From assembly GCF_000743525.1 (NCBI RefSeq), contig NZ_JQGK01000004.1, forward strand, positions 1 to 64,000: a stretch of DNA of 64,000 nt, in the 5' to 3' direction. Shown here one piece after another: positions 18,103 through 25,745 of the stretch; the stretch's first letter is position 1; each line of letters starts with the position of its first letter. Under the pieces are notes generated by a model that saw nothing but the letters and a program-made list of their open reading frames with translations, was not told the origin of the DNA and searched no databases. This DNA is from Sulfurospirillum sp. SCADC. Its GTDB lineage: Bacteria > Campylobacterota > Campylobacteria > Campylobacterales > Sulfurospirillaceae. Made by a program: the position numbers and the translations under genes.

Positions 18103-18200
18103 ACGCTTTTACAGCAAAGCTCTAAAAGCTACGTTAACACTGGGTGTTCTTCGGCAGAAAGCCCACGCACCTTTGGTGCTTTCTCTTCTTGCAAAACTTA
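18103..18200 (+). repeat. Structured intergenic repeat, copy A
   Basis: First of three related elements (others at 24204-24284 inverted and 26181-26275). Shared order: a hairpin GCTTTTA..AGC-AAA-GCTCTAAAAGC, the invariant AGCTACGTTAACACT, a second hairpin closed by GGG..CCC around CTTCGGCAG, a third hairpin GCACCTTTGGTGC, and then CTTCTTGCAAAA. It fills most of the 300-bp spacer between a divergent pair; nothing else was recognised there. Confidence 0.75.
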
Positions 18201-18305
18201 ATGCACAAGAACTCTATTAAAGCGTCACTATTTCATTATTTATGATCTTTTTAGATACAATTGAAAAATTTACAGTGGTATTAGGTTTGCAAGAGGGGGC
18301 TTTGC

Positions 18306-19610
18306 ATGGCGAATAGTGGCGAAAAAGAGCAAGATCAAAAAGAAAAAATCAAACACCTCTCCAAAGAGCTTCGTGCCGTGCAGAAAAATCTTGTGGAGCA
18401 GTTTTACACAGACCCACTCACGCGCCTTCCCAATCTTTATAAATTGCGTCATGACCTCGAAGAGATTAGTGATTTTACACTGATTATTGCCAACATTGAC
18501 AACTTTAAATTGCTCAATGATTTTTACGGGTTTGTTGTGGGTGATTTCATCTTAGAATCTTTTGCAAAAAGCCTTAAAACCGAACTTCAAGATGTAAGTG
18601 TTTACCGCATGGCTGGCGATGAATTTGCCATTTTACTGCATGAACGCATGAGTTTTTACCTCTTAAAAAATTACCTCACCTATCTTTCGAAACAACTTAC
18701 CCATCTGAAGTATGCTTACGCACAAACAGAGATTTACGTGGATTGCACGCTTTCATCCAGTGCGAGTTTTTCACACAGTGACATCTTTTCCAAAGTGAGT
18801 ATGGCACTCAAATACGCCAAAAGAGAGCAGCTCAAATTTTGGATTTTTGAAGATACGATGAATTTCTCACAAGAGTACGAAAGCAACCTCAAATACGCCA
18901 CCAAGGTGCGTAAAGCCATTATGGATTTCTCTGGCATTGTGCCGTATTTTCAGCCCATTATTGACAACACAACCGATGAGATCGTGAAGTTTGAAGCGCT
19001 CTCTCGTTTGGTCGATGAAGAGGGTGTCATTCACTCACCACACAATTTTATACCCATCGCGAAGATGATTAAGGTCTACGATAAAATCACGATGGCGATC
19101 ATCGATAAAAGCTTCAAAGTGTTTGAAACACATCCGTTTGATTTTAGCATCAACCTCTCGTTTGAGGACATCATCAACGAGGAGATTTACGACTTTATCA
19201 TCCGAAAACTGCGTGATTCTGATATGGGGCATCGCGTCACATTTGAGCTTTTGGAATCCGAACGTGTCAATGACTTTGACAAAGTCATGCACTTTTTCAA
19301 TGAGATCAAACGCTACGGTGCGAAGGTTGCAATCGATGATTTTGGCAGTGGTTTTTCCAACTTCTCCTACATCATCAAGCTCAATCCCGATTTTATCAAG
19401 ATCGATGGAAGCCTTATCAAAGACATCGACAAAGATAAAAATGCGCAGATTGTCGTGGAAACCATTGTCGATTTTTCCAAAAAAATGGGCATCAAAACAG
19501 TCGCAGAATTCGTCCACTCCAGCACGGTTCTCTCTACCGTCAAACAGCTTGGCATCGACTATTCACAAGGCTATTTCATCGACATGCCTTCACCTCAAAT
19601 CGCGCTCTAA
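18306..19610 (+). CDS. GGDEF/EAL cyclic-di-GMP protein
   Basis: A 434-residue cytosolic protein with a short coiled-coil lead (residues 10-33), a GGDEF domain (about 35-185) and an EAL domain (about 200-430). The GGDEF active-site motif reads AGDEF at 103-107, which some active cyclases carry, though reduced activity is possible. The EAL domain keeps the phosphodiesterase residues: EAL at 230-232, Asn283, Glu314, Asp344-Asp345, Lys365 and Glu401. So c-di-GMP hydrolysis is likely and synthesis possible. No sensory or membrane domain is present. The gene is monocistronic; a TTTACATGTAAA lies between its stop and that of the convergent gene. Confidence 0.85.
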   Translation: MANSGEKEQDQKEKIKHLSKELRAVQKNLVEQFYTDPLTRLPNLYKLRHDLEEISDFTLIIANIDNFKLLNDFYGFVVGDFILESFAKSLKTELQDVSVYRMAGDEFAILLHERMSFYLLKNYLTYLSKQLTHLKYAYAQTEIYVDCTLSSSASFSHSDIFSKVSMALKYAKREQLKFWIFEDTMNFSQEYESNLKYATKVRKAIMDFSGIVPYFQPIIDNTTDEIVKFEALSRLVDEEGVIHSPHNFIPIAKMIKVYDKITMAIIDKSFKVFETHPFDFSINLSFEDIINEEIYDFIIRKLRDSDMGHRVTFELLESERVNDFDKVMHFFNEIKRYGAKVAIDDFGSGFSNFSYIIKLNPDFIKIDGSLIKDIDKDKNAQIVVETIVDFSKKMGIKTVAEFVHSSTVLSTVKQLGIDYSQGYFIDMPSPQIAL

Positions 19611-19614
19611 ACTC

Positions 19615-19626
19615 TTTACATGTAAA
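19615..19626. repeat. TTTACATGTAAA between convergent genes
   Basis: A single copy of the palindrome, extended to CTTTACATGTAAAG, occupies the whole 18-bp space between the stop codons of the GGDEF/EAL gene and the zinc-ribbon gene. It can form only a short hairpin, too weak for a classical terminator. Confidence 0.8.
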
Positions 19627-19628
19627 GA

Positions 19629-19979
19629 CTAAGCGACCTCCGTATCCCACAAAATACTTATACCGTATTCGGGATCGGGGACGACGTATTTAAAGTACTC
19701 ACTTGTCCCTTTTCGCCCATGCAACCGCACCGCAATTTGCCCCTCTTTTAACAGTTGCTTCATCTCATACTCGCTGAGACTGCGTTTATTCCACCGCAAA
19801 AAGGTGTTCGAGTAGACCCGAAACCGACACGTTGCCTCGCTACTAAACACATAATCATCGTTGATGTCACGCTCCTTTTTCGCATGCTCACACGTATAAA
19901 GATTGACCTTTTGACCCTGAATGGTAAGCTTTTGCGAGATCACTGCACCTCCGCAGTAAGGACATTTGCCTAGAACCAT
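19629..19979 (-). CDS. Zinc-ribbon protein of unknown function
   Basis: A 116-residue protein starting MVLGKCPYCGG; the start is preceded by GAGG and avoids an unlikely upstream extension to 20018. The N-terminal CPYCGG and the later YTCEH could bind zinc. The C-terminal half, with LLKEGQIAVRLHGRKG..YFKYVV, resembles the small C-terminal repeats seen in type IA topoisomerases and zinc-ribbon proteins, so nucleic-acid contact is possible. The exact family is not identified. It is convergent with the GGDEF/EAL gene and divergent from mntA. Confidence 0.6.
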   Translation of the reverse strand: MVLGKCPYCGGAVISQKLTIQGQKVNLYTCEHAKKERDINDDYVFSSEATCRFRVYSNTFLRWNKRSLSEYEMKQLLKEGQIAVRLHGRKGTSEYFKYVVPDPEYGISILWDTEVA

Positions 19980-20117
19980 GACACACCTCAGTTTTGATTT
20001 ATGAGAGTATGGTAGCAAAGTAGGAGAAGTAAGGTTAAAAATATTTCAGAATGAAAGATAATGCACAAAAAGCTCTTTTTTTGATACAATAGAAGCACTA
20101 AAAAGAGGAAGCATCTT

Positions 20118-20402
20118 ATGACAAAAGAGTTGATTTTAGACTATCTGACAACGCACAAAGCGTTTTTACAAGAGCAGTTTAATGTCAAAAAAATAGGACT
20201 TTTTGGAAGTTACGCCAAAGAGCAACAAACCTCACAAAGCGACATTGACATCATCGTCGATATGCCCGCTAGTTTTGACAATTACTACGCACTCAAAGAA
20301 CTTCTTGAAAAAGAGCTGGGTGCGAAAGTCGATCTTGGGCTTGAAAAATCGATTCGTAAACTTATCAAAGAAAAAATCGCTCACGAAGTGCTCTATGTCT
20401 AG
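20118..20402 (+). CDS. mntA: MntA antitoxin (minimal nucleotidyltransferase)
   Basis: A 94-residue MNT-fold protein with the exact GSX10DXD motif of the MntA family: Gly30-Ser31 and Asp42-Ile-Asp44. In HepT-MntA systems this enzyme inactivates the HepT toxin by transferring AMP units to a tyrosine. AAGAGGAAG precedes the ATG. The last 8 nt overlap hepT, giving the usual coupled antitoxin-first order. It lies between a zinc-ribbon gene and a KAP-like NTPase gene in an accessory stretch. Confidence 0.88.
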   Translation: MTKELILDYLTTHKAFLQEQFNVKKIGLFGSYAKEQQTSQSDIDIIVDMPASFDNYYALKELLEKELGAKVDLGLEKSIRKLIKEKIAHEVLYV

Positions 20403-20820
20403 TCGCGATATAAGCCTTTATATTGTTGATATTTACATCGCAATCGATAAAATTTCCCGCTTTACATGTAAGATTCAAAATGGTGCTGAACTACTTGTAC
20501 ATGAAATGGCGTGGGACGCGTGCATCAGGGAGCTTGAGATCATCGGCGAGGCAACAAAAATACTTTTAAATAGAGGTCTTCTTAAAAGTGAATACCGTCG
20601 TATCGTCGACTTTCGCAACCAAATCAGTCATGGCTATTTTGGAATTGATGAAGAGATCGTTTGGGATGTGATCGCGCATAAATTGCCTGAATATCAAGCA
20701 GAATTGGTCACGATTGTGTCAAAAGAAAAGATAGCTCTTTTGGGCGCTATTGAACATGCGAAGGCAGAAAATGAGAAGAATGCACAAGTTTTGAAGTTTT
20801 TAGAGGGGCTAATGAAATAG
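20395..20820 (+). CDS. hepT: HepT toxin (HEPN RNase)
   Basis: A 141-residue HEPN-domain protein with the catalytic RX4HXY motif at Arg74, His79 and Tyr81 (RNQISHGY). The HEPN pair cleaves RNA, and Tyr81 corresponds to the residue AMPylated by MntA. The start is the ATG overlapping the mntA stop; a longer upstream frame is only a shadow of mntA. The gene ends 3 nt from the stop of the convergent KAP-like gene. It includes TTTACATGTAAG read as Phe-Thr-Cys-Lys. Type VII toxin-antitoxin systems of this kind act in plasmid or island stability and possibly phage defence. Confidence 0.88.
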   Translation: MSSRDISLYIVDIYIAIDKISRFTCKIQNGAELLVHEMAWDACIRELEIIGEATKILLNRGLLKSEYRRIVDFRNQISHGYFGIDEEIVWDVIAHKLPEYQAELVTIVSKEKIALLGAIEHAKAENEKNAQVLKFLEGLMK

Positions 20821-20823
20821 CAT

Positions 20824-22068
20824 CTATTCTTCGAGTAAAATGCCACTTTCAATGAAGCCACTAATTTTATTCACGATTTCTATATCATTTGTGGAAAAAT
20901 ATTCTTGGTGATAAAAATATTTATAAAGTATAAATAACTTATCTTTGTTTGTTTCAATATATAGAAAATTATCTTTTAAAACTTCAGTTGGTAAAGTTTT
21001 ACTATCACCCAAAGAATATTGATGCTTTAAGTCATGTAAAAAAACTTCCATTACTGCTAATGTTTTAGTATTAAGTGTTTTTAAAGAATACAAAATATTT
21101 TCAGGAATTTTTATGTAAAAATCAGGAAATATTTTTATTTCAGAATCACGAATGTATGGAATTTTTTGTGCTATTTCAGTTAATCGAATAAGAAGATTAT
21201 ATTTTACAAAAATGATAGTAGTAAATGTCAAAAGATAAATTGTTCTTTCATTTACATCTTTTATTTTTTCGACATATTCTAAACAATTATTGAGCACTTG
21301 AATATAAATACGTGCATTTTTTTCTTCACTGAGTTGAATCGCATCTAAAATCGTTGTTTTATAGGATTTGAGAAGTTTATACTTATCATTTTGATAGATA
21401 ACGTCAAAAAGCTCTTCTACACTTGGGCTGTAGAGTATAAATTTATTGACACTTTTTTCTTTGACGGTGTTAAAAATACTTTTATCATCACTTAGAAATG
21501 CTTCTTGCTTTGTAATGATGATAGTTTTGGTTTGGAAGTTTTCTGTGAGATTGGTAATAAAACCAAAAAGGTCGTTAAGGTCTATTTTGGAAGATTTTCG
21601 CTCAAAATCATCAAAGCAGACAATGCCGTTTGAAAGAGCTTCAGAGGCTTTATGTAATTTTTCTTTATTGGATAACTCATCTTTTAATTTAGCGATATTT
21701 TTTGCATCAATTTCAAAACCAAAAAAAGAGATTTTAGGTATAAAATCGACTGATTTTGTAAAAACAGAAGAAGCTTTTTTTATAAGATCGTTATCGCTTT
21801 CATATAAAAAACTATATGCTTTCTGCAAAATCTCGTTTTCAATATCTTTGATAGAGTCTTTACCATAAAGACTCACGAAAACATAACTTTTCTTTTTTGC
21901 TTTGATTTTTGGGATTAAATCTTTTTCAATGATATTTTTCCAAAAGTGGGTTTTTCCTGAACCCCATGCGCCTGAAAGCATCAAGATAGTGCCATTATTA
22001 TCGTCATTCTCTAAATAGGGTTTTTTGCCTTCAATGAGGTACTGTTTGATGCTTTCAGAATTTGCCAT
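20824..22068 (-). CDS. KAP-like P-loop NTPase
   Basis: A 414-residue P-loop protein. Walker A is GAWGSGKT at residues 33-40 and an extended Walker B, IVCFDDFE, at 149-156, a form typical of KAP/STAND-like NTPases. The C-terminal half is helical, Leu/Lys/Ile-rich and without a recognised effector; no clear membrane segment. Base composition is distinctly AT-richer than trxC upstream, suggesting transfer. The start lies 3 nt after the trxC stop, without a strong site of its own, so its expression may depend on trxC translation. Related NTPases occur in antiphage and plasmid-exclusion loci; together with MntA-HepT this looks like a small defence-type insert. Function is not proven. Confidence 0.7.
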   Translation of the reverse strand: MANSESIKQYLIEGKKPYLENDDNNGTILMLSGAWGSGKTHFWKNIIEKDLIPKIKAKKKSYVFVSLYGKDSIKDIENEILQKAYSFLYESDNDLIKKASSVFTKSVDFIPKISFFGFEIDAKNIAKLKDELSNKEKLHKASEALSNGIVCFDDFERKSSKIDLNDLFGFITNLTENFQTKTIIITKQEAFLSDDKSIFNTVKEKSVNKFILYSPSVEELFDVIYQNDKYKLLKSYKTTILDAIQLSEEKNARIYIQVLNNCLEYVEKIKDVNERTIYLLTFTTIIFVKYNLLIRLTEIAQKIPYIRDSEIKIFPDFYIKIPENILYSLKTLNTKTLAVMEVFLHDLKHQYSLGDSKTLPTEVLKDNFLYIETNKDKLFILYKYFYHQEYFSTNDIEIVNKISGFIESGILLEE

Positions 22069-22071
22069 AGA

Positions 22072-22494
22072 CTACAAAAACCTCTCAACAAAAGCATCCA
22101 GATCTTCATCGCTCATCGCACCACTGACACGCTCAACTTCTTCGCCATCTTTAAAAACAATCAGCGTAGGAATGGAGCGAATCTTAAAGCGTGAAGCCAA
22201 AAATTGTTCGGCTTCGGTGTCAACTTTGGCAAATAAAACACGAAGCGGATAGACGCGTGCGGCTTGTTGGAAGGTGGGGGCGAAGGCTTTGCATGGAGCA
22301 CACCACGGAGCCCAGAAGTCGACGATGACGGGAACATCGGTGTTGCTAAGGACTGCTTCAAGGATGTCGCTGGTCAGAGCGATGGGGTGTGGGTCGAGCA
22401 GGGACGTTTGGCATTTGCCGCAGTTTGCTTTTTTGTAGACTTCGAGTTTTGGGACATTATTGGTAGCCAAACAGTTGGGACAGATGACTTTCAT
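22072..22494 (-). CDS. trxC: Thioredoxin 2 (TrxC)
   Basis: A 140-residue thioredoxin with the zinc-finger N-terminus of TrxC: cysteines 5, 8, 25 and 28 in CPNC and CGKC. The redox site is WCAPC at residues 64-68 rather than the usual WCGPC, and the cis-proline is in RSIPT. It reduces protein disulfides in the cytosol, especially under oxidative stress. It lies 3 nt after the D-glutamate-cyclase-like gene in the same direction and 3 nt before the KAP-like NTPase gene. Confidence 0.92.
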   Translation of the reverse strand: MKVICPNCLATNNVPKLEVYKKANCGKCQTSLLDPHPIALTSDILEAVLSNTDVPVIVDFWAPWCAPCKAFAPTFQQAARVYPLRVLFAKVDTEAEQFLASRFKIRSIPTLIVFKDGEEVERVSGAMSDEDLDAFVERFL

Positions 22495-22497
22495 GAT

Positions 22498-23334
22498 TTA
22501 TCCTTGTGTTGCGTATGCTTTTAAGGCGCTGAGTATTTCAGGTTCTATCGACCACTCTTTGCCATCGACTGACATCACTGATTCGCGTTTGATGCCATCA
22601 ACTGAGCCTTTGGCGACGATGAATTCAAGGTAGGTTTCAACCTCTTCAAAGCTGGGTAAAACGTTTACATGTAAAACTTTTTCGAGCTCTGCGATGAAGC
22701 CGTATCCGCCCCAATTCGATACCGAAGCGATCATCGGGCAGTCGCAGGGAATGACGCAGTAGTCGTAGAAAAACTCTTTATCTTTAAGTACATCGGCGAA
22801 ACTTCCCATGCCCACTTCATTGCCACCATCGCCGATGCCAAAGCTTGGGGCGGTTTTGGAGCCCAGTTTAAAAAGCTCGTCCACAGGTGCTGTGAACTCT
22901 TTGATGTCAACACCGCGAGAGTTGAGGTAGCGCCCTTCGTGGTTTTGCCCACATCGCTCGATGGAGAGGTGTGCAACGGGTTTATAGGTGTCTAAAAGCA
23001 TCTCGTATTCTTGAACGCTTAGCCCTTCAAGAGGGATGTAGAGGGTTTTTATGTCGAAAAAGTACTCCTCACAAAAATGATCGGTGACGATGACAGGCGT
23101 GTAGCCTAACGTTTTGAACGCTTTGGCTAAAAAGTACGCCCCCAAAGGGCCATCGGTTTCGGCAAAACCTGCTACGTAAAAACCAGTGTAGATGAACACA
23201 ACGCCTTTGTCCAGTTTTAAAAAAGCATGAACCGCATTTTTGGTGTGTTCGCTTCGGTAATGCGCTTGAATTTTGTCCATATGACGGGTGGAATGTTGAA
23301 GAACGATCTCTTCGATTGTATTAAAAGTGTGCAT
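22498..23334 (-). CDS. D-glutamate cyclase-like protein, DUF4392 half
   Basis: A 278-residue protein matching the C-terminal DUF4392 domain of the mammalian D-glutamate cyclase DGLUCY. Family signatures are FIYTGFYVAGFAETDGPLGAYFLAKAF near residue 45 and APSFGIGDGGNEVGMGSFAD in the middle. The ATG chosen has AAAGG upstream; a longer frame to 23430 runs over the divergent promoter region. The other DGLUCY half (DUF1445) is the next gene, on the opposite strand. Conversion of D-glutamate to 5-oxoproline is known for the animal enzyme; action of the isolated bacterial halves is inferred. One TTTACATGTAAA copy is read Leu-His-Val-Asn. Confidence 0.78.
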   Translation of the reverse strand: MHTFNTIEEIVLQHSTRHMDKIQAHYRSEHTKNAVHAFLKLDKGVVFIYTGFYVAGFAETDGPLGAYFLAKAFKTLGYTPVIVTDHFCEEYFFDIKTLYIPLEGLSVQEYEMLLDTYKPVAHLSIERCGQNHEGRYLNSRGVDIKEFTAPVDELFKLGSKTAPSFGIGDGGNEVGMGSFADVLKDKEFFYDYCVIPCDCPMIASVSNWGGYGFIAELEKVLHVNVLPSFEEVETYLEFIVAKGSVDGIKRESVMSVDGKEWSIEPEILSALKAYATQG

Positions 23335-23420
23335 AAAAGCCTTTACATGTAAGAATTGTCTGGAAAAATTGTATCTAAAAATTGGGTACAATTCGATTAG
23401 TTTTTGATTAAAGGATGACC

Positions 23421-24188
23421 ATGACGCCAAAAGAGTTACGCGCCAAAATCGCTAAAGGCGAGTTTACCAGACCCACAGCGGGCGAATGCCCCGGCTACAT
23501 TCAGATGAATATGGTAGCCCTTCCCAAAGAGTATGCCAAGCGCTTTGAAGCGTTTGCCAAAGAGAATGCCAAAGCGATTCCCGTGCTTGAGGTGATTTAC
23601 GAGGGGCATCATTCGAGTATTTTAGCTAAAGGTGCTGACATCTTAAGCGAAATTCCAAAGTACAACATTTTGCGAGATGGCGTTGTGGTCGAAACTGTGA
23701 CCGACATCACGCCTTATTACAATCCTGATTTGGTCTTTTTCTTGATTGGGTGTAGCTTTTCGTTTGAGACCGCACTCATTGAAAATGGCATGCCACTGCG
23801 CCACGTCGATCAGCAAAAAAATGTCGCGATGTATCGCACCAATATCGCGCTTAAACCTGTGGAAGGCTTTTCAGGTGAGATGGTCGTAAGCATGCGCCCG
23901 ATCAAAAAAGAAAAAGTCGCCGACGCGTGTGTTGTGACAAGTCATTTCCCTCGTATGCACGGCTCGCCGATACAAGTGGGTTACCCTGAGATGATCGGCA
24001 TTAACGATGTTTCAAAGCCTGATTATGGCGATGCGATTGAGATCAAAGCGGATGAAATTCCATTGTTTTGGCCTTGCGGTGTCACGCCTCAAAATGTCAT
24101 CACAGCCATGAAACTTCCCTTTGCGATCACCCACGCACCAGGGCATATGTTTGTGACCGATAAAAAAGACAGCGAATACTACGAATAA
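23421..24188 (+). CDS. Putative hydro-lyase, DUF1445 (YcsI) family
   Basis: A 255-residue protein of the YcsI/DUF1445 family, equal to the N-terminal half of DGLUCY. RPTAGECPGYIQMN, FLIGCSFSFETAL, RPIKKEKV..ACVVTSHFPRMHGSPIQVG and FWPCGVTPQ with ITHAPGHMFVTD are diagnostic blocks. The second of two close ATGs is chosen because AAGGA is then correctly spaced; the first sits directly on the site. Divergently placed from the DUF4392 half, with TTTACATGTAAG in the 86-bp spacer. Probably works in amino-acid (D-glutamate or related) breakdown. Confidence 0.85.
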   Translation: MTPKELRAKIAKGEFTRPTAGECPGYIQMNMVALPKEYAKRFEAFAKENAKAIPVLEVIYEGHHSSILAKGADILSEIPKYNILRDGVVVETVTDITPYYNPDLVFFLIGCSFSFETALIENGMPLRHVDQQKNVAMYRTNIALKPVEGFSGEMVVSMRPIKKEKVADACVVTSHFPRMHGSPIQVGYPEMIGINDVSKPDYGDAIEIKADEIPLFWPCGVTPQNVITAMKLPFAITHAPGHMFVTDKKDSEYYE

Positions 24189-24203
24189 AATCCAATAATG
24201 TCA

Positions 24204-24284
24204 TAAAGCACCAAAGGTGCGTGGGCTCACTGCCGAAGTGAACTCAGCGTTAGCGTAGCTTTTAGAGCTTTGCTCTAAAAGCGT
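24204..24284 (-). repeat. Structured intergenic repeat, copy B (inverted)
   Basis: Read on the minus strand it matches copies A and C over about 80 nt: hairpin GCTTTTAGAGC-AAA-GCTCTAAAAGC with an 11-bp perfect stem, AGCTACGCTAACGCT, a CTTCGGCAG-loop hairpin, and GCACCTTTGGTGC. It fills the space between the convergent DUF1445 and deacetylase genes and ends 1 nt before the latter's stop codon, so it may also work as a terminator. Confidence 0.75.
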
Positions 24285-24285
24285 G

Positions 24286-25185
24286 TCACGGTATAAATGC
24301 CTCTTGAAGAGGGTGAAACTGATAGGTTTTCACCACTTCAGGAAGCTTCTTCTCCAACATCTCAATTCCTTGAGGTTCATTTTTATTGCCATGAATCAAG
24401 ATGATACTTCCTGTTTTTATCGGCTCATTTTTCGCGATCCACGCATTCGCACCGAGGGGAATCAAAAAGTAGGTCTCACGCAGTTCTCGCATCAGTTTTT
24501 CATCGGCAATGAGACCGGGAAAGCGAAAAAAGACCGATGGCGTAATGCCTTCTTCTAAGAGTTTTTTCTCCACACCTAAAATCTCACCTTGAACATCGGT
24601 GTTTACATGTAACATAAAATTATCGCAAATCGGAAGCTTTGGGTCGTAAAAATGGGTATGCGAATGGTTCACCCATGTGATCTGCAAAAGCGGATTATGG
24701 ACCAGTTCTTTAAACTCTTTTTCATGGTGCTCTTTCCACGCGGAACTCAGTGCAATCGCAATCGGTGTTTTGCCATTTTGCTTTGTGAGTTTTTCGATAA
24801 AATCGCGCTCGTACCCTTGTTTGCTTGAAGGGCAGAGATCCATGCTGAGGTAAATCGCCTTGGGATTTTGCGTAAGGGCGTGGGTCGCGCCACCGTTTAC
24901 ATGTAAAGCGGTTGCCTCCTTTAAACGCTTGGCAAAAAGGCTTTGGTAAAAGCGCTCATCCAAAGGCTGAAATTTAGTTGCATCGAGGGCGAGAACTTTG
25001 GTTTGCAGGGTTTGCGTGTTTGTGGTAAGGTAAAACGTGACGCCACTGAGCTCAAAACGGCGAGAAATCAGCAGAAGTGTTCCATTTTGTTCGTATGCTT
25101 TGACAAAGACTTCGTAGCGCTTTATGTGCTCAACTGCTACCAAAGGAAGCCAACCGAGCATTAAAGCAAAAATTAGTCGTAACAT
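24286..25185 (-). CDS. Polysaccharide deacetylase-like exported protein
   Basis: A 299-residue protein with a signal peptide (MLRLIFALMLGWLPLVAVEH). The second half looks like a NodB-type deacetylase: IYLSMDLCPS holds the first motif's Asp, WVNHSHTHFYD has the metal-binding HSHTH, and FFRFPGL is the third motif; LIHGN near the end may supply the catalytic histidine. The first 100 residues form an extra domain I cannot name. Likely acts on cell-wall or surface glycans in the periplasm. The ATG has AAGGAG at ideal distance. Two TTACATGTAA copies occur in the gene, both read Leu-His-Val-Asn. Confidence 0.72.
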   Translation of the reverse strand: MLRLIFALMLGWLPLVAVEHIKRYEVFVKAYEQNGTLLLISRRFELSGVTFYLTTNTQTLQTKVLALDATKFQPLDERFYQSLFAKRLKEATALHVNGGATHALTQNPKAIYLSMDLCPSSKQGYERDFIEKLTKQNGKTPIAIALSSAWKEHHEKEFKELVHNPLLQITWVNHSHTHFYDPKLPICDNFMLHVNTDVQGEILGVEKKLLEEGITPSVFFRFPGLIADEKLMRELRETYFLIPLGANAWIAKNEPIKTGSIILIHGNKNEPQGIEMLEKKLPEVVKTYQFHPLQEAFIP

Positions 25186-25247
25186 GCACACTCCTTTTAC
25201 AAGAATTTTAGCTCTTTTTTGAAAAAATATGATTATAATTTTGTAAA

Positions 25248-25413
25248 TAGACTTCTTTCATACCTCTTGAAAAGATAAAGAGTTTGCTAAGAGTGCGTTA
25301 ATTTTTGAAACTCAAAATTGAGTCATAGCCAAAGCTATGGCGATATTTTTAGTTTCAAAAAGTGATGGGCTATGAGCGACACTCTTTTTTCAATGAGGTA
25401 TGAAAAAAGTCTA
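25248..25413. mobile_element. MITE-like foldback element
   Basis: A 166-bp element whose ends are inverted repeats: TAGACTTCTTTCATACCTC on the left matches the reverse complement of the right end (GAGGTATGAAAAAAGTCTA, 25395-25413) at 18 of 19 positions. The similarity continues inward through AAGAGTG/ACTCTT and TTTTTGAAACT/AGTTTCAAAAA to a central CATAGCC-AAA-GCTATGG hairpin, so nearly the whole element folds on itself. The outer TA at each end could be a TA target duplication, as for IS630/mariner-type MITEs. No coding frame. It sits between a divergent gene pair. Confidence 0.65.
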
Positions 25414-25493
25414 ATATTGTCTAGGCGGTGTTTGAAGTTTCAAACGGATTTTGAAGGCTTTTAAAGCCTAATTGTAAGAATGAGAATGAGAGA

Positions 25494-25745
25494 ATGACGG
25501 TCAACGAAGCAGTTTTAGAGATGCGTTACAGCGGAATCCCTGAAGAAGACATTGAGGAGATTCTCGAAATTTGCAAAAAAAAGGGGCTTAGTCCTCAAAA
25601 CATTGACAATGAACTAGCAACCAGAGGCTTGGATAAAGTGTTTGAGTTTGAGTACGATGCCAGTGAGAGTTGGTTTGAAAGTGGAGCAAGTGCTTCAGCG
25701 CCAAAAGTCCCCAATAAACAGGGCACAGAAAAGGAAAAAAAGTAG
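25494..25745 (+). CDS. Small acidic hypothetical protein
   Basis: 83 residues: the first 50 form a helical, very acidic segment (EEDIEEILEICKKKGLSPQNIDNELATRGL) that resembles small SHOCT- or UBA-like helical hairpins, followed by a disordered Ser/Ala/Lys-rich tail. No family recognised. Upstream lie two short hairpins (GTTTGAA/TTCAAAC and AGGCTTTTAAAGCCT at about 25457-25471) and the MITE-like element. The stop is immediately followed by the ATG of the SnoaL-like gene, so the two are probably co-translated. Confidence 0.6.
   Translation: MTVNEAVLEMRYSGIPEEDIEEILEICKKKGLSPQNIDNELATRGLDKVFEFEYDASESWFESGASASAPKVPNKQGTEKEKK

Noticed and set aside
18103-18200. Copy A as a short protein-coding gene
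   Set aside because: The three copies differ by indels and by compensatory stem changes rather than codon-like changes, and no frame is open in all three.
20203-20394. Longer HepT product beginning inside mntA
   Set aside because: That part is out of frame within mntA; the ATG overlapping the mntA stop gives a HepT of normal length.
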